Positions 1 through 5,559 of a stretch of 7,837 nucleotides of DNA are shown here, one piece after another. The number at the start of each line of letters is the position of its first letter. Position 1 is the first letter of the stretch. Source of the DNA: Firmicutes bacterium UBA3871. GTDB taxonomy: Bacteria > Bacillota > Clostridia > Peptostreptococcales > Anaerovoracaceae. The position numbers and the translations under genes are program-made. The notes under the pieces are model-generated. The model was not told the DNA's origin. It worked only from the letters and a program-made list of their open reading frames with translations, and searched no databases. The stretch spans positions 1 through 7,837 of the forward strand of contig DGGP01000151.1 of the NCBI GenBank assembly GCA_002392265.1, given 5' to 3'.

Positions 1-753
1 GCTGAAAAGTTCCTCGACATCAAGTGCCGTATGGCAGGCTTCGCACCTAGCGCAGTTGTAATCGTAGCGACAGTAAGGGCACTGAAGTATCACGGCGGTG
101 TTGCAAAGGCTGACCTCAATAATGAAAACCTCGAAGCACTGAAGAAGGGTATGCCAAACCTTCTCCAGCATGTAAAGAATATAAAGGATGTATTCGGGCT
201 TCCTTGCGTGGTAGCTATCAATGCATTCCCTACCGATACAAAGGCAGAACTCGATATGGTCGAAGCAGAATGCAAAAAGCTGGGTGTAAATGTGGCACTT
301 TCCGAAGTATGGGCAAAGGGCGGTGAAGGCGGCAAGGCGCTTGCTGAAGAAGTAGTAAGACTCTGCGAAGAGCCAAACAGCTTCAAGCAGTCCTACGATG
401 TTAATGCGAGCATTATGGAAAAGCTCGAAACAATCTGCAAGAAGATTTACCACGCAGACGGCGTACAGCTGGTTGAAAATGCTCCAAAGCAGTTGAAGCA
501 GCTCGAAGAGCTCGGATTTGGAAACCTGCCTATCTGCATGGCAAAGACACAGTATTCATTCTCTGATGATGCTTCACTTTTGGGCGCACCTTCCGGCTTT
601 ACCGTAAAGGTTAGAAACCTGAAGGTTTCGGCAGGAGCAGGCTTTATCGTAGCACTGACAGGTGATATTATGACTATGCCGGGACTTCCAAAGGTTCCTG
701 CAGCTGAAAAGAGTGACGTAGATGAGAACGGAGTTATTTCCGGATTATTCTAG
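1..753 (+). CDS. fhs: Formate--tetrahydrofolate ligase (10-formyl-THF synthetase), C-terminal part; 5' end outside window
   Basis: ATP-dependent ligation of formate to tetrahydrofolate, giving 10-formyl-THF, a cytosolic entry step into one-carbon metabolism (Wood-Ljungdahl methyl branch, purine and fMet supply). The frame is open from base 1, so the first in-frame ATG at 31 is internal and not the start. About 250 residues are visible; the family is about 550-560 residues, so a bit less than half is present. Recognisable Fhs blocks are [10 protein letters not shown] at the very start, [15 protein letters not shown] (about 19-33), a [11 protein letters not shown] stretch (about 70-80), AKGGEGG (about 105-111), [11 protein letters not shown] (about 180-190), and the tail [23 protein letters not shown]. 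The C-terminus is complete (TAG stop). The downstream neighbour fchA acts on its product, so the two form a functional pair with an 83-nt gap containing a hairpin. Confidence 0.97.
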   Translation, partial: AEKFLDIKCRMAGFAPSAVVIVATVRALKYHGGVAKADLNNENLEALKKGMPNLLQHVKNIKDVFGLPCVVAINAFPTDTKAELDMVEAECKKLGVNVALSEVWAKGGEGGKALAEEVVRLCEEPNSFKQSYDVNASIMEKLETICKKIYHADGVQLVENAPKQLKQLEELGFGNLPICMAKTQYSFSDDASLLGAPSGFTVKVRNLKVSAGAGFIVALTGDIMTMPGLPKVPAAEKSDVDENGVISGLF

Positions 754-770
754 TATAGTATTGATGATAG

Positions 771-804
771 GACTGCGGGCAGGGAAATCTCTGCTCGCAG
801 TTTT
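771..804 (+). terminator. GC-rich stem-loop with short T run between fhs and fchA; weak terminator or processing hairpin
   Basis: Left arm ACTGCGGGCAG (772-782) pairs with CTGCTCGCAGT (791-801) over 11 bp with one G-U wobble. It can extend inward by G-U and G-C to leave an AAAT loop, and outward by one wobble. It is followed by TTTT (801-804), then GAAAAG, so the U tract is short. It lies between two one-carbon genes on the same strand, 18 bp beyond the fhs stop and about 20 bp before the fchA Shine-Dalgarno. It could lower read-through from fhs into fchA or protect the fhs mRNA end. I see no convincing new promoter between the hairpin and fchA, which favours partial read-through over full termination. 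Confidence 0.6.
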
Positions 805-836
805 GAAAAGCTTTGATTATAGCGGGAGAAAAGAAT

Positions 837-1463
837 ATGAAATTTGCTGATAAATCGTGTACGGATTTTGTAAACGTGCTTGCGTCAAAAGAGCCTGTAC
901 CGGGTGGCGGCGGTGCTTCCGCACTTGCAGGCGCCATAGGCATTGCTCTCGGCAGCATGGTTGGGTCGCTTACGCTCGGGAAAAAGAAATACGCAGATGT
1001 GGAGGACGACATTCGTGCGCTTATGGGAAAGGCGGACGATATCAGGGCACGAATGCTGAGGCTGATAGATCGCGATGCAGAAGTGTTCGAGCCGCTTGCA
1101 AAGGCTTACGGTATGCCAAAGGACACTCCCGAGGAAGCGGCCGAGAAGGCCCGCGTTATGGAGAGCGTGCTGAAGGATGCATGTGAGGTGCCGCTTGAAA
1201 TAATGCGCGCAGCCTGCGATGCCCTGGAGGTCATCGCAGAGTTTGCCGCCAAAGGCAGCAAACTCGCCATCTCCGATGCCGGCTGCGCAGCTTCCGTATG
1301 CCGCGCCTCTCTCGAAGCCGCGGCCCTCAACGTGTTTATCAATACAAAGGCTATGGGAAACCGTGAAAGAGCCGAAGAGATAAACCGCGAGGCTAATCAG
1401 ATGCTGGATACTTACAGAGCAAAAGCAGATGCAATCTACAGCGATGTCCGCAGCAGGTTTTAA
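837..1463 (+). CDS. fchA: Cyclodeaminase/cyclohydrolase family protein, probable methenyltetrahydrofolate cyclohydrolase
   Basis: A 208-residue stand-alone FTCD_C-type protein. In anaerobic Firmicutes this family acts as 5,10-methenyl-THF cyclohydrolase (interconverting 10-formyl-THF and methenyl-THF); the same fold is the formiminoglutamate-pathway cyclodeaminase. Visible family features are the glycine-rich PVPGGGGASALAGAIG (residues 20-35), a DRDAEVFEPLAKAYGMP block (78-94), and ISDAGCAASVC (145-155), with a mostly helical, alanine-rich composition and normal family length. The ATG at 837 is chosen because GGGAGA (824-829) sits 7 nt upstream; an in-frame TTG at 813 would add eight residues but lies too close to the hairpin and has no obvious ribosome binding site. 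Being directly after fhs supports the cyclohydrolase role over histidine degradation, as no formiminotransferase domain is present. Cyclodeaminase activity cannot be excluded from sequence alone. Confidence 0.9.
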   Translation: MKFADKSCTDFVNVLASKEPVPGGGGASALAGAIGIALGSMVGSLTLGKKKYADVEDDIRALMGKADDIRARMLRLIDRDAEVFEPLAKAYGMPKDTPEEAAEKARVMESVLKDACEVPLEIMRAACDALEVIAEFAAKGSKLAISDAGCAASVCRASLEAAALNVFINTKAMGNRERAEEINREANQMLDTYRAKADAIYSDVRSRF

Positions 1464-1500
1464 ATAAAGAAAAGAAAAAATACAGAAAACGTAAAGAATA

Positions 1501-1516
1501 TGATATAATGTTCTTG
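1501..1516 (+). promoter_or_regulatory. Probable extended -10 promoter for gpsA
   Basis: TGATATAAT at 1501-1509 is a perfect extended -10 element (TGnTATAAT). No good -35 exists at the usual distance (TACAGA at 1481-1486 matches only about half of TTGACA), which fits an extended -10 promoter. The expected start is near 1515-1516, exactly where the following stem-loop begins. It separates gpsA transcription from the fhs-fchA unit. Confidence 0.6.
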
Positions 1517-1543
1517 TGCCCCGAGGCAGGCGCCTCGGGGCAC
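1516..1543 (+). other. Perfect 12-bp stem-loop at the predicted 5' end of the gpsA transcript
   Basis: GTGCCCCGAGGC (1516-1527) pairs without mismatch with GCCTCGGGGCAC (1532-1543) around the loop AGGC. The sequence after it, ATTTCAATTT, has no continuous T run, so it is a poor classic terminator for fchA, although it is the only strong hairpin after that gene. Because it begins where the upstream extended -10 promoter should start RNA, it may instead be a 5'-terminal mRNA-stabilising hairpin. Both readings are open; the pairing itself is seen directly. Confidence 0.65.
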
Positions 1544-1553
1544 ATTTCAATTT

Positions 1554-1619
1554 ATGGATAAAACCCGCCGGAGCCGCGAGCCGCGAAAAGCGAAAAGCGG
1601 AAAGCGGCGGAAAATGTAA
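1554..1619 (+). CDS. Candidate 21-codon leader ORF upstream of gpsA (strongly basic peptide)
   Basis: An ATG at 1554 opens 21 codons ending in TAA at 1617-1619, wholly inside the gpsA leader and 26 nt before the gpsA start. The peptide starts MDKTRRSREPRK and has 11 Lys/Arg in 21 residues. There is no good Shine-Dalgarno: the nearest G-rich stretch (GGGG, 1537-1540) is locked in the 3' arm of the preceding stem-loop and is 13 nt away. The base composition comes from the GCGAAAA-type repeat, so the basic content may be a by-product of a purine-rich repeat and not of selection. Recorded as a possible leader peptide at low confidence; no homologue recognised. Confidence 0.2.
   Translation: MDKTRRSREPRKAKSGKRRKM
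1583..1603 (+). repeat. Three tandem heptanucleotides (GCGAAAA, GCGAAAA, GCGGAAA) in the gpsA leader
   Basis: Units at 1583-1589, 1590-1596 and 1597-1603, followed by GCGGCGGAAAA. Flanking CCGCCG (1565-1570) is complementary to CGGCGG (1605-1610), and CCGC (1581-1584) to GCGG (1597-1600), so the leader can fold with the repeat in the loop region. It is purine-rich on the mRNA strand and stops before the gpsA ribosome binding site. Confidence 0.7.
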
Positions 1620-1645
1620 AAGAATAACTAACGAAAGGCAAAGAA

Positions 1646-2641
1646 ATGAAAAAAATTGCAGTAATCGGCGCAGGCAGCTGGGGAACAGCCCTTGCACTTA
1701 CACTTGGCAGAAACGGCCATCAGGTTCGCATCTGGGATGTGGATGAAGGGCACGTCAGAAATCTTCAGGCGCAAAAGGTAAACAACAGGTATTTACCTAA
1801 CTGCCCGTTCGTAGGCGATATGGAGGCAGTGCTTGATATAAAGGATGCGGTAGAAGGCGCTTATATGGTGCTTTTCGTTGCACCGGCGCAGCATTTCAGA
1901 AGCGCTCTTTCCAGTGCAATGCCGTACCTCACAAAGGATATGCTCATTGTTAATGCTGCAAAGGGTATCGAGCAAAAGAGTCTGATGACTATTTCTCAGA
2001 TTGCGCATGAAATGATTCCCGACGCGAAATATGCAATGCTTTCGGGTCCATCGCATGCAGAGGAAGTCGGCATCCGTATGCCGACCACAGTAGCCGCTGC
2101 TTCAAAGGATCAGGCAGTTGCAAAGGCAGTTCAGGACGCATTCATGAATGATTACTTCAGAGTATACACAAATGACGATGTCATCGGTACCGAAATCGGC
2201 GCAGCAATGAAGAACATTATCGCTCTCGGCGCCGGCATCACCGACGGAATGGGCTATGGCGACAACACAAAGGCCGCTATGATGACCAGAGGAATCGTTG
2301 AAATCACACGCCTTGGTGTAGCTCTCGGCGCAAAGCCGGAAACCTTCACGGGCCTTGCAGGCATGGGCGATTTGATTGTAACCTGCATTTCGCAGCACTC
2401 CAGAAACCGCCGCTGCGGTCTGATGATCGGTGCCGGTGAAGACCCAAAGGTTGCAACCAAAAAGGTCGGAATGGTAGTAGAGGGTATGTACACAACTGAA
2501 GCCGCGCATGAGCTCGCAAAGAAGCTTGGCGTTGATATGCCTATCACCGAAGCAATTTACGAAGTCATAAACGGACGGATGGATGCCCATGACGCCGTGG
2601 ATATGCTGATGATGCGCAAACGCGGCTCGGAAAGAGTATAA
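1646..2641 (+). CDS. gpsA: NAD(P)-dependent glycerol-3-phosphate dehydrogenase
   Basis: Reduces dihydroxyacetone phosphate to sn-glycerol 3-phosphate in the cytosol, supplying the backbone for phospholipids. The 331-residue length is normal for GpsA. The N-terminal Rossmann motif GAGSWG is at residues 8-13; further hallmarks are NAAKGIE with K106, SGPSHAEE (133-140), GAAMKNIIALGAGITDGMGYGDNTKAA (185-211) carrying the conserved K189 and N207/K209, GLAGMGDL (236-243) and the substrate-loop SRN (252-254). Start at ATG 1646: AAAGG (1634-1638) lies 7 nt upstream and the first residues MKKIAVIGAG match the family start. It has its own leader with a promoter and stem-loop, and is followed after 10 nt by the LarC1-like gene, so the two are probably cotranscribed. 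No sign of damage. Confidence 0.97.
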   Translation: MKKIAVIGAGSWGTALALTLGRNGHQVRIWDVDEGHVRNLQAQKVNNRYLPNCPFVGDMEAVLDIKDAVEGAYMVLFVAPAQHFRSALSSAMPYLTKDMLIVNAAKGIEQKSLMTISQIAHEMIPDAKYAMLSGPSHAEEVGIRMPTTVAAASKDQAVAKAVQDAFMNDYFRVYTNDDVIGTEIGAAMKNIIALGAGITDGMGYGDNTKAAMMTRGIVEITRLGVALGAKPETFTGLAGMGDLIVTCISQHSRNRRCGLMIGAGEDPKVATKKVGMVVEGMYTTEAAHELAKKLGVDMPITEAIYEVINGRMDAHDAVDMLMMRKRGSERV

Positions 2642-2648
2642 AGAGTAT
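2631..2648 (+). repeat. Perfect tandem 9-mer AAAGAGTAT at the gpsA stop / larC-like start junction
   Basis: AAAGAGTAT occurs at 2631-2639 and again at 2640-2648. The gpsA stop TAA (2639-2641) straddles the join, and the second copy supplies the only Shine-Dalgarno-like bases (AGAG, 2642-2645) 6 nt before the next ATG at 2652. It looks like a small local duplication that set the spacing between the two genes. Confidence 0.7.
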
Positions 2649-2651
2649 AGA

Positions 2652-3353
2652 ATGAAAACACTTTACATAGACTGCAGAAACGGAATATGCTCGGATATGG
2701 TGCTTTCGGCACTGCGCGGCCTCGGAATCGATATAGATCCCGAGGAAATCACCGCAAAGGTGTGCGAAGCCTATAACAGCGGGCACTCACACAGCCATTC
2801 GCACGACCACGAGCACGAGCACGGCCACTATGGCTACATGGATATAAGCCGCATAATCGCGACCTCCGGCCTCCCCGAGAAGGCACAGGAAATCGCTCAG
2901 GACATCTACCGCACCATCGCAAAGGCGGAAGCCAATGTCCACGGAGCCACACTTTCAAGCGTTCACTTCCACGAGGTCGGCAGACCCGAGGCTGTAGGCA
3001 ATATCCTCAGCATCGCAGCCTGCATCAGCACGCTATCGCCGGACCGCATCATCTGCTCTGAGGTTCACGACGGGCAGGGCGAAATCGAGTGCAGCCACGG
3101 GATTATTCCTGTGCCTGTGCCTGCGGTGCGCGCCATCATGGAGTCGAAAGAATCGGCCGCGCAGGGGCACACTTACATAACCGAAGATGTCAGCACAGAG
3201 CTGGTAACGCCGTCAGGTCTCGGAATACTGGTGGGGCTGGGCGCAGCTGAGGCGGAATATCCAAAAGAAGCCTCCGTCATAGCCCGTGCAACCGGCTACG
3301 GAAGCCGGGACACAGGCCGCGGAGGCCTCGAAATGACGCTGCTGGAGGAATAG
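2652..3353 (+). CDS. Stand-alone LarC1-like protein (nickel-insertion protein LarC, N-terminal half) with His-rich loop
   Basis: Similar to the N-terminal half of LarC (formerly DUF111), which inserts nickel into the pyridinium-dithiocarboxylate nucleotide to make the NPN cofactor of lactate racemase-type enzymes. Matching features in order: MKTLYIDCRNGICSDMVLSAL (residues 1-21, compare the usual DC.SGISGDM), an alternating His loop HSHSHSHDHEHEHGH (45-59; eight His in 15), HFHEVG (105-110), CSHGIIPVPVPAV (148-159), ELVTPSGLG (183-191) and ATGYGSRDTGRGG (213-225). At 233 residues it ends where LarC1 ends; the LarC2 domain is not encoded downstream, since the phzF gene begins 11 nt later on the other strand. 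Changes from consensus include S for G in GISGDM and loss of the acidic residues usual after HFHEVG (RPEAVGNILS). Weak ribosome binding site; 10 nt after gpsA. It may be a nickel-handling relative with a different job. The family call is firm, the function is not. Confidence 0.8.
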   Translation: MKTLYIDCRNGICSDMVLSALRGLGIDIDPEEITAKVCEAYNSGHSHSHSHDHEHEHGHYGYMDISRIIATSGLPEKAQEIAQDIYRTIAKAEANVHGATLSSVHFHEVGRPEAVGNILSIAACISTLSPDRIICSEVHDGQGEIECSHGIIPVPVPAVRAIMESKESAAQGHTYITEDVSTELVTPSGLGILVGLGAAEAEYPKEASVIARATGYGSRDTGRGGLEMTLLEE

Positions 3354-3364
3354 GATATCAAAGC

Positions 3365-4138
3365 TTATACAAAAAGCTCGTCTATTGAATACAGTGCAGC
3401 CTTACCTGCCATGAAAATTTTGCTGCCTTCTCTGCGGCAGTAGAGTGTTCCACCACGTTTTGACGCCTGGAACGCCACCAGCTCGTCCTTGCCGAGCAAA
3501 TCTGCCCAGTAAGGAATGATGTGGCAGTGACCGGAGCCGCAGACCGGATCTTCGGCCACGGAGAGCTTCGGGGCAAAGCTGCGCGAAACACAGTCCTCGT
3601 CCTTGCCTTTGGCGGTCACGTGGACAAGCAGGCCGTCGATTTGCTTTATCTTTTCAAGGTCGGGTGTAAGCTCACGCACTGTCTTTTCATTGTCAAGAAC
3701 ACAGAGCAGATCTCGTGCGATGTAGGCTTCCTTGATGGAAGCGCCTACGGCATCCTCCATGGCAGAGGTTACTTCTACCGGCTTCAGGTCGTATGCCGGG
3801 AACTCCATCTCATAAAGATCACCCTTCCTTTTAACAATCAGATCGCCGCTCAGCGTGGTAAATACCACCTGCTGGGCGGTTTTTTCATAATAGTTCAGCA
3901 GAACAAATGCAGTTCCTAATGTAGCGTGGCCGCAGAGGTCAATTTCCCCACCGGGAGTAAACCAGCGCAGGTGCCACTTTTCTCCTTCCTTTACGGTGAA
4001 TGCCGTCTCTGAAAAATTGTTTTCTCTGGTGATGCTCATCATGAGCTCTTCGGACAGCCAGTTATCCAGCACGCAGACAGCGGCCTGATTGCCGTGGAAC
4101 ACCTGGTCGGTAAATGCATCAACTACATATTGTTTCAT
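3365..4138 (-). CDS. PhzF-family isomerase/epimerase-like protein
   Basis: A 257-residue cytosolic protein of the PhzF/diaminopimelate-epimerase fold, made of two similar halves. Members are often annotated as phenazine biosynthesis proteins, but most lie outside phenazine clusters and have unknown substrates, as here. Visible motifs are YVVDAFTDQVFHGNQAAV at the N-terminus, NNFSETAF with the expected catalytic E44, GGEIDLCGHATLG (63-75) with H71, and EDPVCGSGHCHIIPYW (196-211) with D197. Both Cys69 and Cys200 are present at the positions that resemble the two catalytic cysteines of diaminopimelate epimerase. Start: AAAGGGAGA (complement of 4147-4155) lies 8 nt upstream of the ATG. It follows the methyltransferase gene by 42 nt with no terminator or clear promoter between, so it is probably in the same leftward transcript. 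Substrate cannot be told from sequence. Confidence 0.9.
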   Translation of the reverse strand: MKQYVVDAFTDQVFHGNQAAVCVLDNWLSEELMMSITRENNFSETAFTVKEGEKWHLRWFTPGGEIDLCGHATLGTAFVLLNYYEKTAQQVVFTTLSGDLIVKRKGDLYEMEFPAYDLKPVEVTSAMEDAVGASIKEAYIARDLLCVLDNEKTVRELTPDLEKIKQIDGLLVHVTAKGKDEDCVSRSFAPKLSVAEDPVCGSGHCHIIPYWADLLGKDELVAFQASKRGGTLYCRREGSKIFMAGKAALYSIDELFV

Positions 4139-4180
4139 GGTCTTATTCTCCCTTTCATATCTTTCGATTTTCTGATTACG

Positions 4181-5443
4181 TTAAATAATCGACGTCGTTG
4201 GCCTGACGTTAAACTCTGCGCAGAGCGCATCATACTGGGCCGCTGCCTTTTTTGCGCGGAAATCGCGCGCGTTTTGAACGCCATCTGCGCCGCACGCTGC
4301 ACCTGCACCCTTGCGAATTGCCTTTATCATTATGTTTCTCGCAGTGTGCTCGAGCGATGTGAACTCAATCATATCGACATCATAGCCGCGGGATTCGAGG
4401 CGGAGACCCCTCAGACCATCGGTAAGAATTTCCGTAAAACGCTCGTTTAGTATGCCATGCCTCAGCATCGGCTGCATGAGCGGATTTTTTATTTGCCTGA
4501 AAAGCTCGTGCTGGCAACACGGAACCGACAGGATGATTCTGCTGCCCCACTTTACCGCATTCGAGAGCGCATAATCCGTCGCAGTATCGCAGGCATGAAG
4601 CGTTACAACCATGTCTGCACCGTCGCTTTCAAAGTCTGCGATGTCACCGTGCATGAATGTAAGCCCGTCGTAGCCAAGCTTTTTCGCAACGCCGCCGCAA
4701 AACTCTATGACATCCTCTTTGAGGTCGAGGCCGATGACTTCAACATCCATTCCGCGCCGGATTTTCAGATACCAGTACAGCGCAAAAGTCAGATAAGCCT
4801 TGCCGCATCCAAAGTCTATGACTCTGAACGGACTGCTTTCGCCGGCCACAGCGGCGGTAACGCCACTTCCTGCTGCAGCTCCGAGGGACTTGAGCGAGTC
4901 GGCCACGATTTCGAGATACCTGTTAATCTGGCGAAATTTCGCATAGCTTTTCTTGAAAACCATGCCGGCGCTGTCCATTACGCCCAGCTCGATTAAAAAG
5001 TCGCAGGGTACGCCGTCCGGTATGATATAGTTCTTTGCGCGGTTGTGCGCCAGAACCTTGCGGGGATCAATCTTCCCACTGACCGCATTGCCGCTCGGAC
5101 CGCCCGCAACCCTTTTTCCCGTGGATTTTCTGATAATCCTGGGATTATCGGGCTTTGCCGCGAGCACCTGCACCTCTTCAAACGGCGAAATGCTGTTTAT
5201 CTGTTTGAACCAGTCGCTGATATATTCCAGCGAAAGAGCAATTGCGCGGTCCTTGTCCACGTTTTCATGAAGGACCTTTTTCTCGCTTGCAAGCTCAATT
5301 TGAAATGCGAGATTACCATGCAGCGCCACAGGCCTCATGGTAATTCTTTTATATGGAACACTTTTGTTTCTGGCTGCGCTGAAGACCAGCTTTTCAAGGT
5401 CGGCAGTCAGTATTTCTTCAAGCAGTGCCCTGATTTTGTCCAT
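4181..5443 (-). CDS. Class I SAM-dependent methyltransferase, Methyltransf_32-like (METTL25-related)
   Basis: A 420-residue protein with an N-terminal domain of unknown role (about 1-95), a Gly/Lys-rich probable linker (about 98-125), a helical block KSYAKFRQINRYLEIV (165-180), and a Rossmann-type SAM domain. SAM-binding motif I is VIDFGCGKAYLTFAL (208-222); the acidic residue ending strand 2 is D240 in VIGLDLKED. Then come TLHACDTATDYAL (281-293) and SVPCCQHEL (306-314). The HACDTATD and PCCxH signatures point to the Methyltransf_32 family, not to typical rRNA or small-molecule methyltransferases, whose catalytic motifs (such as NPPY) are absent. Substrate unknown; a structural role of the Cys pair in PCC is possible. 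Start: GGAGG (complement of 5449-5453) is 5 nt before the ATG. First gene of a leftward pair with the PhzF protein, transcribed divergently from the MerR regulator with a repeat-bearing 5' leader. Confidence 0.82.
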   Translation of the reverse strand: MDKIRALLEEILTADLEKLVFSAARNKSVPYKRITMRPVALHGNLAFQIELASEKKVLHENVDKDRAIALSLEYISDWFKQINSISPFEEVQVLAAKPDNPRIIRKSTGKRVAGGPSGNAVSGKIDPRKVLAHNRAKNYIIPDGVPCDFLIELGVMDSAGMVFKKSYAKFRQINRYLEIVADSLKSLGAAAGSGVTAAVAGESSPFRVIDFGCGKAYLTFALYWYLKIRRGMDVEVIGLDLKEDVIEFCGGVAKKLGYDGLTFMHGDIADFESDGADMVVTLHACDTATDYALSNAVKWGSRIILSVPCCQHELFRQIKNPLMQPMLRHGILNERFTEILTDGLRGLRLESRGYDVDMIEFTSLEHTARNIMIKAIRKGAGAACGADGVQNARDFRAKKAAAQYDALCAEFNVRPTTSII

Positions 5444-5454
5444 ATAAACCTCCG

Positions 5455-5492
5455 ACTGTACAAGTCACAATAAACTGTACAAGTCACAATAA
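5455..5492. repeat. Perfect tandem 19-bp direct repeat (two copies) in the methyltransferase leader
   Basis: ACTGTACAAGTCACAATAA occurs at 5455-5473 and 5474-5492 with no mismatch and no spacer. Each copy contains the palindrome TGTACA. The GTAC core occurs at 5458, 5477 and again at 5496, keeping the 19-nt pitch into a third degraded unit. On the minus-strand mRNA the two copies place UUGUACAG twice (complement of 5475-5482 and 5456-5463), able to form an 8-bp stem (two G-U) with an 11-nt loop, 2 nt upstream of the methyltransferase GGAGG. It could be an operator pair or an RNA element. Confidence 0.9.
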
Positions 5493-5494
5493 CA

Positions 5495-5514
5495 AGTACG
5501 ATTTTAGTACGATT
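5495..5514. repeat. Two AGTACGATT boxes 11 bp apart between the divergent genes
   Basis: AGTACGATT at 5495-5503 and 5506-5514, one helical turn apart, directly beside the tandem 19-bp repeat and sharing its GTAC core. They overlap the predicted start of the leftward transcript (near 5509), so a protein bound here would be expected to block methyltransferase transcription. Confidence 0.65.
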
Positions 5515-5515
5515 A

Positions 5516-5545
5516 ATTATACCATAACTATTGAAAAATAGTAAA
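5516..5545 (-). promoter_or_regulatory. Leftward promoter of the methyltransferase-phzF unit
   Basis: On the minus strand TGGTATAAT (complement of 5516-5524) is a perfect extended -10. A TTTACT -35-like hexamer (complement of 5540-5545) lies 18 bp upstream. The expected start is near 5509, giving a leader of about 65 nt that contains both 19-bp repeats. It overlaps the -35 of the opposing promoter. Confidence 0.6.
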
Positions 5546-5559
5546 CTCTAACATATAAT
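5531..5559 (+). promoter_or_regulatory. Rightward promoter of merR-typA
   Basis: TTGAAA (5531-5536), 17-bp spacer, TATAAT (5554-5559): near-consensus sigma-A type. The start is expected near 5566, 54 nt before the regulator ATG. The 17-bp spacer is standard, unlike the 19-20 bp typical of promoters activated by MerR-type DNA distortion, so repression or constitutive use is more likely at this site. The -35 lies within an inverted repeat ACTATT-GAAA-AATAGT (5528-5543). Confidence 0.75.

Noticed and set aside
885..1697. 270-codon open frame on the minus strand across fchA and the gpsA leader
   Set aside because: Antisense to fchA and across the promoter-hairpin region; Cys/His/Phe-rich composition with no domain pattern. 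fchA on the plus strand is clearly the real gene.
1516..1746. GTG-started 76-codon plus-strand frame
   Set aside because: Its start lies in the stem of the hairpin and it runs out of frame into gpsA; no ribosome binding site. The shorter ATG frame at 1554 is in a different phase and kept only as a weak candidate.
2102..2590. 162-codon minus-strand open frame
   Set aside because: Antisense to the well-conserved gpsA coding sequence; no protein features.
2784..2829. Repetitive CAC/GAGCAC bases that resemble a microsatellite
   Set aside because: They encode the alternating His loop of the LarC1-like protein, a known property of this family, and stay in frame; explained by coding.
2652..3353. 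Possibility that the LarC1-like gene is a frameshifted full-length larC
   Set aside because: The sequence ends at the normal LarC1 border and the following bases are the antisense phzF gene, so no LarC2 remnant can be hidden downstream.
4457..4996. 179-codon open frame on the plus strand
   Set aside because: Antisense inside the methyltransferase gene, with no ribosome binding site or recognisable motif; a shadow of the real minus-strand frame.
5455..5514. Repeats considered as a CRISPR array or insertion-site duplication
   Set aside because: The copies are directly adjacent with no spacers, are only 19 bp, and flank no mobile element.
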